A stretch of DNA of 64,000 nt from Lentibacillus sp. CBA3610 (GCF_013373365.1 NZ_CP035925.1:124001-188000); one strand, 5' to 3'. Shown: positions 18,658 to 27,989, counted from the first letter of the stretch. Notes: generated by a model from the letters alone, not told the origin. Numbers and translations are program-made.

Positions 18658-19314
18658 ATGACGACTTCAGACAATCTGTCAATTTCAGGGGCAGAATTAG
18701 GAACACTTTGGATGGGGTATCAAAATAAGACGATGAATATGCGGTTTTTGGAATATTACATTGAAAAAGCAGAGGATCCGGAAGCCAAAGATATTTTAGA
18801 ATCCTACTACAACAAGGAAAATGAACATGTCGAGACACTGATAAAAATATTTCAGGACGAGGGGGCTGTGTTGCCTGTAGGGTTTACTGGAAAAGATGTT
18901 ACACCGGGAGCACCGCGTCTGTATGATGAAATGTTTGATATCATGCACTTGCGTTTGATTGCAGCTATCAATATGGGGCTTTTCACAGTACATCTATCCA
19001 TGGCTTATCGAGATGACATAAGAGAATTGTACCAGCGTTTTACGGTTGATGCGCAAGAAACATATGACCAAACAACAAGTTTTCTGTTAAAACATTCGGC
19101 GATCCCTCGCCCCCCATATATCACGATGCCAAAGGATGTTGAGTTTGCAAAAAATAAACAATATTTGTCCGGATTTAATCTGTTATCTCATAAACGACCT
19201 TTAAATGCGGTTGAATTGATGTTCTATCATAAGCACCGTTGCCTTTGTTTAGATAGATCTATAGGTTATACTAAAGGAAACAGATTTATTTCTACCCTTT
19301 TCCAATTGTTTTGA
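18658..19314 (+). CDS. DUF3231-family protein, truncated after first repeat
   Basis: 218 residues. The first about 185 match the first half of DUF3231 proteins, which are usually about 330 residues made of two four-helix repeats and often spore-coat related. After HKRPLNAVEL the sequence changes to a non-family tail (MFYHKHRCLCLDRSIGY) and stops. This looks like a deletion or rearrangement that removed the second repeat. Whether the short form works is unknown. Confidence 0.75.
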   Translation: MTTSDNLSISGAELGTLWMGYQNKTMNMRFLEYYIEKAEDPEAKDILESYYNKENEHVETLIKIFQDEGAVLPVGFTGKDVTPGAPRLYDEMFDIMHLRLIAAINMGLFTVHLSMAYRDDIRELYQRFTVDAQETYDQTTSFLLKHSAIPRPPYITMPKDVEFAKNKQYLSGFNLLSHKRPLNAVELMFYHKHRCLCLDRSIGYTKGNRFISTLFQLF

Positions 19315-19384
19315 AATCACCATAGACATGCATTTGATCATAGCTGGAAGAAATAATAAAGATTAACAAGGGGGGTAATTAGAA

Positions 19385-19894
19385 ATGAATGAAAATGTAA
19401 TTGCTAAAATACTATTTATTATAGGCGTTGCACAAATGGCAGCTGGATTGATTATCGGTCTGATAACAGTGACCGCCAATTTTTATATGATGAACTGGCA
19501 GGTATTTTTCGCATGGACGCTCGGCGGTTTTGTATCCGGCATGTTATTCATCGGATTTGCCGAAAACATTCGCCTGCTGCACAGCATTAATGAAAAAATG
19601 CGACCAGCTGGTAAAAAACGTGGTCCTGACCTGCAGCAGAGCCAAACAATGGAAGATTCACAGCCAGGATGGGTATTGGGCGAAGATGAAATGGCAAAAA
19701 TTCATGACCGCTATTCAGAAGAAACGATTGTTGAGATTGTTCCCTCACCCAAGGAAGACTACTGTTTGGTGAGATTTAAAAGTGGCAATGAATATTATGT
19801 AAGAGTTGTTTATATTGGCGGATTTGGCGTACAGGAAACAAACGATGCAACGATCAGACAATCTGTGATCCAGTGGTACAATAAAAATAATTAA
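19385..19894 (+). CDS. Two-helix membrane protein of unknown function
   Basis: 169 residues with two hydrophobic segments (about 7-31 and 38-60), then a cytoplasmic domain ending CLVRFKSGNEYYVRVVYIGGFG, a compact beta-rich block. AAGGGGGG lies before the ATG. No family recognised. It may be read with the next gene, though that one has its own TATAAT. Confidence 0.75.
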   Translation: MNENVIAKILFIIGVAQMAAGLIIGLITVTANFYMMNWQVFFAWTLGGFVSGMLFIGFAENIRLLHSINEKMRPAGKKRGPDLQQSQTMEDSQPGWVLGEDEMAKIHDRYSEETIVEIVPSPKEDYCLVRFKSGNEYYVRVVYIGGFGVQETNDATIRQSVIQWYNKNN

Positions 19895-19971
19895 CAGATG
19901 TTTTAGTACATAAAAATGTACAACCTTTGTTTTAACATATAATGACAAGATTCGATGTTAGGGGTGTCTTT

Positions 19972-20511
19972 TTGGCTAATCGGAAGTTTTTGAAGATGGG
20001 CAGGTTTGGATGGACTCTCATAAGTACTGTGACTGTTGTGTTAGTGGCTTCGGCATTATTCTTTTTTAATTTATTTGATTTGAATCCGCTCGCCTTATTT
20101 GGCGGCGATGACAGCAACGCAACAGAAGCAGACGATATGTCAGAGGAAACCGCCCAACAGGTAGAAGAAGTGCGGGAAACCGTTGGAGAGGAGAATCAGG
20201 ATCTGGGACAGTTTGTCTCGGACACTCATGATTTCTATAATGAAACAACCGGCTATGGCGGTATATCATCACTTGATTGGGACCGGCAAAGGGAAGAGGC
20301 CAACTTAATCCTGAATACGCTGGAGGACAAATTGCCGGAAGTGGAAGATAATGTACTGCAAGCTGATTTGGAACGGATTCGGGAATTGGCGAATGGTGTG
20401 ATAAATGAAAAGGAGTCAGGTCATGTACGCACGTTACACCGCATGTTTCATGACCTTGATATTGCCATGAATGACTATAACACCTATGATAAAATTTGGA
20501 ATGCGACCTGA
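19972..20511 (+). CDS. Single-pass membrane protein with acidic extracellular coiled-coil
   Basis: 179 residues from the TTG at 19972, with TAGGGGTG upstream. The ATG at 19942 lies inside a TATAAT box (19938-19943), so it is not the start. One membrane helix (about residues 9-32) is followed by an acidic, helical outer domain ([18 protein letters not shown]...). No family recognised. The adjacent ppaC remnant begins just after its stop. Confidence 0.7.
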   Translation: MANRKFLKMGRFGWTLISTVTVVLVASALFFFNLFDLNPLALFGGDDSNATEADDMSEETAQQVEEVRETVGEENQDLGQFVSDTHDFYNETTGYGGISSLDWDRQREEANLILNTLEDKLPEVEDNVLQADLERIRELANGVINEKESGHVRTLHRMFHDLDIAMNDYNTYDKIWNAT

Positions 20512-20534
20512 GACGGTTAACAGACAACAAATAG

Positions 20535-21414
20535 TATTCATAATCGACATAATTTATGGTCCTGCAGATTTGAAAAACGCACTTGGTGTGGAAGCGACTC
20601 CGGCAAGACTTGGTGAAGTGAATAAAGAAACACAGTATGCGCTTGATTATTTTGGCGTCGAAGCACCGGAGCTTATCGCGAAAGTGGACGACGATTGTTA
20701 GTATTTTTTTTGTATGCCAGCAAAGTGTCGATAATATTGAAGATGTGCGGATTACAGAGGTTATCGACCCATCATAAGGTTTCCAATTTTGAAACAAAAG
20801 AACCGCTCTATTTCCGTGCAGAGCCTGTCGGATGCACAGCGACAATATTAAATAAAATGCACAAAGAACATGGTGTCGTTCTTACTAAGGAAAACGCCGG
20901 ATTGCTGTTGTCGGCAATTATTTCCGATTCATTGCTATTGAAATCACCGACATGTACAGCGGAAGACACAGAAGCGGCCTATGAACTGGCTGAAATTGCC
21001 GGGGTGGACCTTGACACATACGGTCTTGATATGCTGAAAGCTGGTGCTGACTTGAGTGATACAACAGCACTTGAACTGGTTACAATGGATGCGAAAGAAT
21101 TTACCATGGGCGATGCAAAAGTACAAATTGCACAGGTCAATGCGGTGGACACCGATCAGATTTATGAATCACAGGACGCAATTGAAAAAGAAATGGAACA
21201 GTTAATCAGCGATAATAATCTGGAATTATTCCTGTTTGTTGCGACTGATATTTTAGAGAATGACTCGGACGTTCTGGCACTGGGCAATGCGAAAGACAAT
21301 GTTGAACAAGCATTTGATGTTAAACTGGATGACCGCAACCGCGCACTGCTGAAGGGCGTTGTCTCCCGTAAGAAACAGATTGTTACGAATCTGACAGAAG
21401 CATTTACCAAATAA
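20535..21414 (+). pseudogene. ppaC: Manganese-dependent inorganic pyrophosphatase (family II), decayed
   Basis: Remnant of a DHH-family pyrophosphatase (about 309 residues when whole). The N-terminal GHKNPDTD-type metal site has been lost: the sequence goes almost directly to [20 protein letters not shown] frame break follows VDDD (20700). The DHH motif region (VIDHH) is broken by an extra C in GACCCATC near 20770. From [18 protein letters not shown] to the end, including KGVVSRKKQ, the frame is intact. The protein cannot be functional, so another pyrophosphatase is expected elsewhere in the genome. Confidence 0.9.
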
Positions 21415-21424
21415 TGGACGTGAA

Positions 21425-21461
21425 AAAATCCCTGCAAGCGTGATTAGTGCAGGGATTTTGT
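21425..21461 (+). terminator. Terminator after ppaC remnant
   Basis: AAAATCCCTGCA pairs with TGCAGGGATTTT across an 11-base loop, followed by TGTTT. Confidence 0.85.
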
Positions 21462-21481
21462 TTAAGAGAGACAAGTATGAA

Positions 21482-21588
21482 ATTCAGAGAAGTTTTGAAG
21501 GCAGAAATCGGCTGTCTCGCCGATTTCATCCAATTCGACCTCTTATTTCTGACTTCTGGAAAGACGAGGCTGGGCCTGAGTTTTTCTA
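21482..21588 (+). repeat. Dispersed hairpin element, copy 2 of 3
   Basis: Same blocks as at 12183: GAAATCGGC and GCCGATTTC stem, CTGACTTCTGG, then GACGAGGCTGGGCCTGAGTTTTT. It lies between the ppaC terminator and the stop codon of the convergent menC-like gene, whose TAG (21586-21588) sits at the element's end. Confidence 0.8.
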
Positions 21589-22707
21589 ACATAAATAAAA
21601 AGTCTCTTTGCTTATCGTAAATCTCTCCAATGCCTCATCATCGATTTCAAAGCCGATACCAGGTTTGTCGGGAACGGTAATCATACCGTCATTAACAACG
21701 ACTTCAGGTTTGATGATGTCTTTTTCCCAATACTGCGATGAGCCGGCTGTATCACCGGGCAGTACAAATTGCGGCAATGTTGTTAGTGCAATATTATGAG
21801 CCCGGCCGACACCTGCTTCGAGCATACCGCCGCACCAGATGTCAATGGTGTTTTCCCGGCATAGGTCGTGAATTTGTTTGGCTTCAGAAAGACCGCCGAC
21901 ACGTCCGATTTTGACATTAATGATCCTGCAGCTATTTAATTCAATCGCTTTTTGGACATCTTCAAGTGAATGAATGCTTTCGTCCAGGCAAATCGGTGTC
22001 TGAATCGCAGCCTGAAGTTTGGCGTGATCGACAATGTCATCATGTGCCAGGGGCTGTTCAATCATCATCAGATCAAGCTCATCCAATTTTTGCAGTTGGT
22101 CAATATCTTGAAGCGTGTAGGCTGAATTGGCATCGGCCATAATCGGTGTATCGGGAAAATGCTGCCGGACTTGACGAAGCATTTCATAGTCATGCCCCGG
22201 CTTAATTTTGAGTTTGATTCGTTTGAAGCCCTGGTTAATATGATGGTCAATTTTTTGCAGCAGATCGTCAATGGTCGGCTGGATTCCAATGCTGATGCCA
22301 ACATCAATTTCCTTTTTATTGCCTCCGAGCGCTTCCGAAAGTGTGATAGTTTCCGATTTAGCGTAAAGATCCCATATGGCGCCTTCCAATGCAGCTTTCG
22401 CCATATTATTGCGTTTAACCGGTTTGAATACTTCTTTGACATCATTCGGATGCTGGATGTCATTTTCCCGCAGCAATGGTATTAAAAAATCTTTTATCAT
22501 ATGGTGGGTTGTTTCAACGGTTTCCTCGGTATACCAAGGGCTGATGAAAGCAACTGATTCGCCAAACCCGCGAATTCCGTTGGCGTCAATGGCTTCAGTG
22601 ATGAAGAATTCTTTTTCCTGCATTGATCCGAAACTGGTCGTGAAGGGATTATTCAGCATCATTTTCAGTCGGTGGAGTTTGATTTGCCTGATTTGTAATG
22701 TCATCAT
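21586..22707 (-). CDS. menC: o-Succinylbenzoate synthase / N-acylamino acid racemase (MenC family)
   Basis: 373 residues of the enolase superfamily, muconate-lactonizing subgroup. Catalytic KLKIKPG (about residue 167), metal ligands in [13 protein letters not shown] and LDESI, and the second lysine in NVKIGRVGG are all present. MenC dehydrates SHCHC to o-succinylbenzoate in menaquinone synthesis; relatives also racemise N-acyl amino acids. No other men gene is near, so the racemase activity is a fair alternative. GGAGG precedes two adjacent ATGs; either may be used. Confidence 0.85.
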   Translation of the reverse strand: MMTLQIRQIKLHRLKMMLNNPFTTSFGSMQEKEFFITEAIDANGIRGFGESVAFISPWYTEETVETTHHMIKDFLIPLLRENDIQHPNDVKEVFKPVKRNNMAKAALEGAIWDLYAKSETITLSEALGGNKKEIDVGISIGIQPTIDDLLQKIDHHINQGFKRIKLKIKPGHDYEMLRQVRQHFPDTPIMADANSAYTLQDIDQLQKLDELDLMMIEQPLAHDDIVDHAKLQAAIQTPICLDESIHSLEDVQKAIELNSCRIINVKIGRVGGLSEAKQIHDLCRENTIDIWCGGMLEAGVGRAHNIALTTLPQFVLPGDTAGSSQYWEKDIIKPEVVVNDGMITVPDKPGIGFEIDDEALERFTISKETFYLC

Positions 22708-22852
22708 TTCTGCCTCCGTTAAAGAATGATGTATGTTTTCAGTTTACTATATAACCATCTGTTTTTCATGGTATCAGAACAAGGCCGATTTGTATTATTT
22801 ATTTTCTATCAGGCATAAAATCAGTACAAACCCTGCAAAAAGGATGGTATAC

Positions 22853-23284
22853 ATGTGGGCGGATTTTAAAGCATTCGCGCTGAAAGGAAATGTTCTGGAT
22901 CTTGCAGTTGCGGTCGTTGTCGGGTCAGCTTTCGGAAAAATTGTCACATCGCTTGTCGAAAACATTATCACGCCATTGGCAAGTGTTTTGGGGAGCGGGG
23001 TGGACTTTACGAATTTAACGTATACAGTCCGGAATGTGGACGTGCTATATGGTGAATTCTTGCAATCTGTATTTGATTTTGCGGTTATTTCAGTATCCAT
23101 CTTTATTTTCATACGTTTAGTCGGAAAGGTAAGACGTGAGGAGGATTCGAAAAAGACACCCAAACCGGATGAAAAAGAAAAATTGCTCTCAGAAATCCAT
23201 GATCTGTTAAAAAATGGTAATCAACAAAAAGCTAAAAAGAAAATGGTCGTTAATGTAGGCACAAGGAAAGACAGGGAAGAGTAG
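22853..23284 (+). CDS. mscL: Large-conductance mechanosensitive channel MscL
   Basis: 143 residues. MWADFKAFALKGNVLDLAVA at the start and the FDFAVISVSIFIFIRL second helix are the MscL pattern; a charged KEKLLSEIHDLL helix lies near the C-terminus. It opens on osmotic downshock to release solutes. The start is ATG 22853 because family members begin MW; AAAAAGG lies upstream. The C-terminal tail is a little longer and more basic than usual. Confidence 0.95.
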   Translation: MWADFKAFALKGNVLDLAVAVVVGSAFGKIVTSLVENIITPLASVLGSGVDFTNLTYTVRNVDVLYGEFLQSVFDFAVISVSIFIFIRLVGKVRREEDSKKTPKPDEKEKLLSEIHDLLKNGNQQKAKKKMVVNVGTRKDREE

Positions 23285-23349
23285 TTTTTGATAAATGTCT
23301 GTGCATCACGTAATATGATATTGAGTGATAAATTGGGGGAGGGGATCGA

Positions 23350-23958
23350 ATGGCTAAAAAGATAGCTCTATCATTCAGCGGCGGGAAGGACAGCTGCCTG
23401 GCGCTTTATTACTTGCTTGAGCAGGGCGTTGATGTGCGCTGCCTGCTGACGACTGTATGGAAGGGGAAGGGCGAAACGGTTGCACACGAGGAAAGGCGCG
23501 ATCGTGTTGAGAAACAGGCTGAGCGGCTGGATATTCCTGTTCATTTTATCGAGACGGATTTTAATGCATACACGAATGATTTTATTTTTCATATAAACGA
23601 GATGAAGCAGCATTATGGCATTGATGGGATGGCGTTTGGTGATATTTATCTTGAGGGGCACCGCAAGTGGGGTGAACAGGTCGCAAAAGAAGCAGGCGTT
23701 GAGGCTGTCTATCCACTGTGGTCAGATCAACAGGAAGTGGTCCGCTTGCTGCGCGAATTTATAGCGCTTGGTTTTGAGGCGGAAATAATCAAGGTTGATG
23801 CAGCGAAATTACCGGATAGCTGGGTTAGCCGGATTGTTGATGATGGATTTGTGGAAGATATTTTAGGGTATGATGATGTTTGTCCAATGGGTGAATCCGG
23901 TGAATACCATACATATGTGCACGATGGACCGATTTTTCGGGCGGTACCAGACAGATGA
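23350..23958 (+). CDS. Dph6-like ATP-pyrophosphatase (diphthine-ammonia ligase family)
   Basis: 202 residues. The PP-loop SGGKDS is at 9-14, and the family blocks GDIYLEGHRKW, YPLW and GESGEYHTYVHDGP are present. Eukaryotic and archaeal members amidate diphthine on elongation factor 2, which bacteria lack, so the bacterial substrate is unknown. GGGGGAGGGG precedes the ATG. It is followed after 24 bases by ypsA and may be co-transcribed. Confidence 0.85.
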   Translation: MAKKIALSFSGGKDSCLALYYLLEQGVDVRCLLTTVWKGKGETVAHEERRDRVEKQAERLDIPVHFIETDFNAYTNDFIFHINEMKQHYGIDGMAFGDIYLEGHRKWGEQVAKEAGVEAVYPLWSDQQEVVRLLREFIALGFEAEIIKVDAAKLPDSWVSRIVDDGFVEDILGYDDVCPMGESGEYHTYVHDGPIFRAVPDR

Positions 23959-23982
23959 TAAGGAATGGAGGCGGCGAGCGCT

Positions 23983-24543
23983 TTGAAAGTATTGGCAGTG
24001 ACAGGCTATAAACCAATGGAGATTAACATATTCAAGCCGGATGACGAGCGGATTCAATTTATAAAAGCAGCAATCGAGAAGCGGCTGATCGGATTTGTTG
24101 AGGAGGGCCTGGAGTGGGTGATTATTTCCGGCAAAATGGGCGTTGAGCTGTGGGCCGGTGAAGCAGTACTGGAACTGCGTGAACAATATGGGCTTAAACT
24201 TGCTGTGATTCCGCCATTTGAAAACCAGGAAGAACGCTGGCCCGAACCAATACAGCAGGTTTATCAGGAATTGACGGCAGCAGCGGACTTTTTTCGACCG
24301 CTTTATAAAGGTGGCTACAGCGGTCCCTATCAGTATCAGGCTAACAACAAATGGCTGATTGACAAAAGTGACGGTTGCCTACTGCTTTTGGATGAGGCGT
24401 TTCCCGCGAGCAATCGTTATTTTCATCAGGAGGCACAGCAGGCTGCAAAGACAGGCGATTATCCGGTTTATTTGATTACCCCGGCTGATCTCGAGGACAC
24501 GGTGGAAGAAATGCGGATGATGGACCCGGATTATTGGATGTAG
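23983..24543 (+). CDS. ypsA: YpsA (DUF1273, SLOG-fold protein)
   Basis: 186 residues from the TTG at 23983, giving MKVLAVTGYKPMEINIF, which lines up with the start of Bacillus YpsA. Later blocks EEGLEWVIISGKMGVELWAGE, DKSDGCLLLLDE and YPVYLIT confirm it. The SLOG/Rossmann fold suggests nucleotide-ligand binding; in B. subtilis YpsA is linked to cell division and stress. A 21-nt phased array starts at the stop codon. Confidence 0.88.
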   Translation: MKVLAVTGYKPMEINIFKPDDERIQFIKAAIEKRLIGFVEEGLEWVIISGKMGVELWAGEAVLELREQYGLKLAVIPPFENQEERWPEPIQQVYQELTAAADFFRPLYKGGYSGPYQYQANNKWLIDKSDGCLLLLDEAFPASNRYFHQEAQQAAKTGDYPVYLITPADLEDTVEEMRMMDPDYWM

Positions 24544-24690
24544 CGTGGTGGAATTGCCTGATTGCGGTGGTGAAATTGGCTGTTTGGCTGAAGTTGTCAC
24601 ACAATTGGCTCAAGTTTACGAGATATCGGCTCAAACTGTCACAATTCCGGCTCAAGTTCACATTTATTTGGCTCAAATTGTCACATATTC
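24543..24690 (+). repeat. 21-nt phased array C (core GGCTCAAGTT), 5 clear plus 2 degenerate units
   Basis: GGCT(C/G)AA(G/A)(T/C)T-type cores start at 24586, 24607, 24628, 24649 and 24670, exactly 21 nt apart; two weaker units precede them at about 24543 and 24564. The array abuts the ypsA stop codon (24541-24543). It fills half of the 24544-24838 gap. An isolated TTACAGCG (24756), the core of arrays B/E/F, follows. Confidence 0.88.
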
Positions 24691-24838
24691 TTTTCAGCAC
24701 ACATGAACGGGGCACTAATTCTATCTGAAAATCATACGCAACATTATTTTAAAAATTACAGCGATTATGCAGGATTTTCATGAATCGTGTCGAAATAAGG
24801 TAAGAGAATGAAAAACTAAATAAGAAAGGCTGTGCTCC

Positions 24839-25849
24839 ATGTTTATTAAACCTCTTGAAATCCCCGAGCATATACTGTTTGCAAAGTCAATGGACCGCCG
24901 AACTCCCGCCAGCCATTCCTCCAAGAAAACCATCAGTAATCGGGCTGTGAATCTTCTCTCAGGCTACAAAGGCGAAAGCTCCATGAAATATCATCTCCAA
25001 TTTCTTCCGGAAGACGAATTTCACATCCTTCATTATGTGAGAATTCCCGATCTCTATGGACATTTTCAAATTGATTTTCTTATATTATCCCGCTGGTTTC
25101 ATCTGATAATGGAAGTGAAAAATATTTATGACAATATGAATTTTGACGATATGGGGCAGACTTACCGGGAAATTGATGGGAAAGTGGACGTTTTTGCCAA
25201 CCCCGTTGAACAGATAAACATGCAGCAGAGAAGGTATCTGGATTGGCTCCGCAAGCATGGTTTTCCGCTTCTCCCAATCGAAAAAATTGTCGTCTACAGC
25301 CGTGATGACACCTACCTCCGAAACCTCACCAACGATAAAATCATTTCTGATATCGTGATGCATCGCGACAAAGTACTCTCCAAAATTGAAACATTGATGA
25401 ATAAACATCAATCTCCACTGATTTCTGAGGACCATTTAATGGAGATTTCCTGGCGGCTTCTTAATGAGCATGTACCTGAAGACGCTGATGGGATGGAGAA
25501 ATTTGGTATTGACTATAGCGATCTGATAAAAGGTGTTATCTGTCCAGCATGCAGTGCGGTACCAATGCGTTGGAAGAGCGGGAAATGGTGGTGTCCGTCG
25601 TGCAGTTGTGTTTCTAAAACGGCGCACCGGCCAGCTTTGGCTGACTACGCGCTGTTGGCCGGAGATTATATTAATAATCGGCAGGCGAGGGATTTTTTGC
25701 AGTTGAAATCCATCCATACAGCTAAGCGATTAATTCAGCAAGAAAATTTTCAGGAATTTGGAAAAACAAGTGGGAGAAGGTATAAAATTGACATTGATAA
25801 ACTGGTGAATGATAAAGTTCACAATGAAAACGCTAAAGTTCATACTTAA
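24839..25849 (+). CDS. NERD-domain (nuclease-related) protein with zinc ribbon
   Basis: 336 residues. The NERD core lies at about 45-165, including QIDFLILSRWFHLIMEVKN with the D...E.K nuclease-like residues. A zinc ribbon CPAC...CPSC is near 235-258, followed by a C-terminal helical region. NERD proteins resemble Holliday-junction-resolvase-fold nucleases; roles are mostly unproven. The last codons (KVHNENAKVHT) are encoded by the first units of array D, so the natural C-terminus may have been replaced or extended. Confidence 0.82.
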   Translation: MFIKPLEIPEHILFAKSMDRRTPASHSSKKTISNRAVNLLSGYKGESSMKYHLQFLPEDEFHILHYVRIPDLYGHFQIDFLILSRWFHLIMEVKNIYDNMNFDDMGQTYREIDGKVDVFANPVEQINMQQRRYLDWLRKHGFPLLPIEKIVVYSRDDTYLRNLTNDKIISDIVMHRDKVLSKIETLMNKHQSPLISEDHLMEISWRLLNEHVPEDADGMEKFGIDYSDLIKGVICPACSAVPMRWKSGKWWCPSCSCVSKTAHRPALADYALLAGDYINNRQARDFLQLKSIHTAKRLIQQENFQEFGKTSGRRYKIDIDKLVNDKVHNENAKVHT

Positions 25850-25907
25850 AATGCTGAAGTTCACAGTAAATCCGCTAAAGTTCACAATTAAAATGATAAA
25901 GTTCACA
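25814..25907 (+). repeat. 21-nt phased array D (core AAAGTTCACA), 5 units
   Basis: Cores at 25814, 25835, 25856, 25877 and 25898, each exactly 21 nt apart; in most units the core is preceded by GCT or GAT. The first two cores lie inside the NERD reading frame and the third begins just after its stop. The last core supplies the TGA stop of the opposing DUF1906-type gene. The array thus bridges the 3' ends of two convergent genes. Confidence 0.92.
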
Positions 25908-26301
25908 AATTCCAAGCGTGTCTGGCGCCATGATCATAACCTGTTGCTTCATTGAAATGATTGTAAATAACTAAGATGCGTACATCATTGTCATGCAGAA
26001 GATTGACTTCGTTCGTATCCATTCCGGCTGAAACACCTTCTTTATCCCCGAGGTACCGTCCCCAGACTTCCGGCTCACCGAAGTTTTCATTGACACACTG
26101 GTATATGTTTTCATCGGTATAACTGGCAGAGTCGACACCCCAGTAAATTTCCTGCTCATTGTCACCGTTCTGACCGTTTTCGTCTCCGTTTGATGGTGAA
26201 TCAGGCTGGTCGGATGAAATGTTCAATAATAAGGCCAAAATTAAAGGCGCTGCAATCAAAAGTCCTAATCCAATGATATAATAAATTTGGGATCTCCCCA
26301 T
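25903..26301 (-). CDS. DUF1906 (glycoside hydrolase-like) protein, truncated at the array
   Basis: 132 residues: an N-terminal membrane anchor (about 6-28), a polar linker, then the start of a Rv2525c-like/DUF1906 domain (IYWGVDSAS, WGRYLGDKEGVSAGMD, RILVIYNHFNEATGYDHGARHA). Whole domains run about 200 residues; here the frame ends after GARHAWNL exactly where array D begins. More than half the domain is missing, so this is probably a deletion remnant. AGGGAGG lies before the ATG. Confidence 0.75.
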   Translation of the reverse strand: MGRSQIYYIIGLGLLIAAPLILALLLNISSDQPDSPSNGDENGQNGDNEQEIYWGVDSASYTDENIYQCVNENFGEPEVWGRYLGDKEGVSAGMDTNEVNLLHDNDVRILVIYNHFNEATGYDHGARHAWNL

Positions 26302-26592
26302 ATAAGACCTCCCTTAAAGCTCTATAGCAGTGTATTAATGAAAAGAAAAATTTGTATAGGCTTGAGAGAAGTCTATGTCGAAAAAAGGCACGTGTCAGTC
26401 CGTGCTGTCATTAAGAGCAATTTTGCGACATTTATAGAAGAGTTAAAACGTTTCTTCTTTTGATAACCTTTGTTACACTACAAGAACGGTCTTAAATTTG
26501 AGGCAGTTAAATAAAGTTTTTGCCGGTACACACAGGCTGAAATTTAATTTTAATATAGATGTTTAGACGCTAAATAGGAAGGGAGTGGTATC

Positions 26593-27225
26593 ATGCGGCT
26601 GATTCGTGCAGGCGTACATTTTTATCTTACAGGGCTTATTATTCTGACGTTTGGCATTGCATTGACCATCGAATCAACAATGGGCGCTTCGCCGTTTGAT
26701 GCGCTTCTGGTCGGGCTGCACCGTACGTTTGGGCTGACGGTTGGCAGTTTTGAAATAATTGTTGGTTTGACGATGATTTTGTGTAATGCCCTGGCAGCGA
26801 AAAAAAGGCCGGAATTCTTTGCCCTGATTACGTCCTTTGTGACCGGAATCGGCATTGATACATGGCTTTTCTTGCTTGGCGACATTGTGACACCTGTCAC
26901 GTGGTATGGGGAATGGGCAGCGCTTTTAATTGGGACGATTTTAATGGCACTTGGCGTAGCATTTTATCTGCAGTCAACTATTGCTCCAAACCCGATGGAC
27001 CGCTCCATGCTTGTCATATCAAATCTGACCGGCTGGAATGTGTCCTATTCGCGCGCAGCCATTAGCATCGTGCTTGTCATTCTGGCTGTCAGTTTTGGAG
27101 GAGCAGTTGGCATCGGCACATTAATCAACGCATTATTTTCCGGGGTCATTATCAGTTTCTTTTTACCATATGTGAACATGTTAAAAAGAGGTAATCGGAA
27201 GCGCGGTGAAAATTTGGTTTCCTGA
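26593..27225 (+). CDS. YczE/YitT-type integral membrane protein, copy 3
   Basis: 210 residues, about five helices. TMGASPFDALLVGL near residue 30 and STIAPNPMDRSMLVIS near 128 match the YczE-like family. GAAGGGAG precedes the ATG. The upstream 290 bases (26302-26592) hold no gene. It is the third member in this window and is diverged from the other two. sspP follows after 81 bases. Confidence 0.83.
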   Translation: MRLIRAGVHFYLTGLIILTFGIALTIESTMGASPFDALLVGLHRTFGLTVGSFEIIVGLTMILCNALAAKKRPEFFALITSFVTGIGIDTWLFLLGDIVTPVTWYGEWAALLIGTILMALGVAFYLQSTIAPNPMDRSMLVISNLTGWNVSYSRAAISIVLVILAVSFGGAVGIGTLINALFSGVIISFFLPYVNMLKRGNRKRGENLVS

Positions 27226-27306
27226 TTGCGGCAAGTTTTTCGCTGCGGTATAGAATTCTTTTTCTCGTCAAAACCTATGCGTGAAATCGCAAAGGAGGAA
27301 AAGATT

Positions 27307-27459
27307 ATGGGCGGAAAACCCAAAGGACCAAAACAGCAGGAAAAACCAAATCTGCCAAAAAGCCCGAAACAGCCATATGGCGAACCGATGCAGGGCTCCC
27401 ACAAAGTGAAACAGCGGAACCATTCACGGCAAAAACACAATCCGCATCATGATATGTAG
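27307..27459 (+). CDS. sspP: Small acid-soluble spore protein P
   Basis: 50 residues; AAAGGAGG lies 8-10 bases before the ATG. The C-terminal half [20 protein letters not shown] closely matches Bacillus SspP, a minor SASP made in the forespore. The N-terminal half is a Lys/Pro/Gln-rich tract. Its presence supports an endospore former. A strong terminator follows at once. Confidence 0.9.
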   Translation: MGGKPKGPKQQEKPNLPKSPKQPYGEPMQGSHKVKQRNHSRQKHNPHHDM

Positions 27460-27469
27460 CACGCTGATA

Positions 27470-27504
27470 AAAATAGCACGCAAATTTATTTGTGTGCTAT
27501 TTTT
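27470..27504 (+). terminator. Terminator after sspP
   Basis: AAAATAGCACGCAAAT pairs with ATTTGTGTGCTATTTT (one mismatch), followed by TA-rich DNA. A very strong stem. Confidence 0.88.
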
Positions 27505-27557
27505 AATGTGGTAGGATAATGTCAACAGTCATATGTTTAAATGAGGGTGTGGTACGA

Positions 27558-27845
27558 TTGAAAAAACTTTTTATAATGATGGTTGTCGGATTAATTTTAG
27601 CAGGCTGCGGAAATGCGGATTCAGAGCACAACTCAGGATCGGCTGTTAAACAGACAGAAGCAAAGTCTGACGTAGCGGATCGGGAGTTTATTATTCGGGA
27701 TTCTGTTGATGAACCACTCCCACCGGAAGCACAGGAGATCGAAGCAATGCCGGAAAAATTCGAACCGCAGCAAATACCAAACGCGAATTTGAACGATCCG
27801 ATTGTGATAACAAAAATGCCATATGGTGACGAAGAAAAACCCTGA
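27558..27845 (+). CDS. Small lipoprotein of unknown function
   Basis: 95 residues from the TTG at 27558, with GAGGGTGTGG upstream. MKKLFIMMVVGLILAGCGN is a lipoprotein signal with lipobox LAGC, so the mature chain is anchored outside the membrane at the cysteine. The rest is short, acidic and proline-rich (EPLPPEAQEIEAMPEKFEPQ), with no known domain. Confidence 0.78.
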   Translation: MKKLFIMMVVGLILAGCGNADSEHNSGSAVKQTEAKSDVADREFIIRDSVDEPLPPEAQEIEAMPEKFEPQQIPNANLNDPIVITKMPYGDEEKP

Positions 27846-27892
27846 AATGTTTGCGGCAATTTATGCGCTAGCGTTTCAGGGCTTTTTAGTAC
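27836..27892 (+). terminator. Terminator after small lipoprotein gene
   Basis: CCCTGAAA overlapping the stop codon pairs with TTTCAGGG, followed by CTTTTTAG. The loop is long and may hold an inner GCG.../...CGC pairing. Confidence 0.65.
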
Positions 27893-27989
27893 GAACTTAG
27901 GTACGGGATAGCGAATATTTTGGACAATCTGTGATAGAGAAGATTTACTGGCGTTTTCATGAGAGAATTATGTTAAAAATTACAGGATG

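Noticed and set aside
20066..20845. 259-codon - strand ORF over the ppaC remnant region
   Set aside because: No ribosome site, unnatural composition, and the + strand explains the region.
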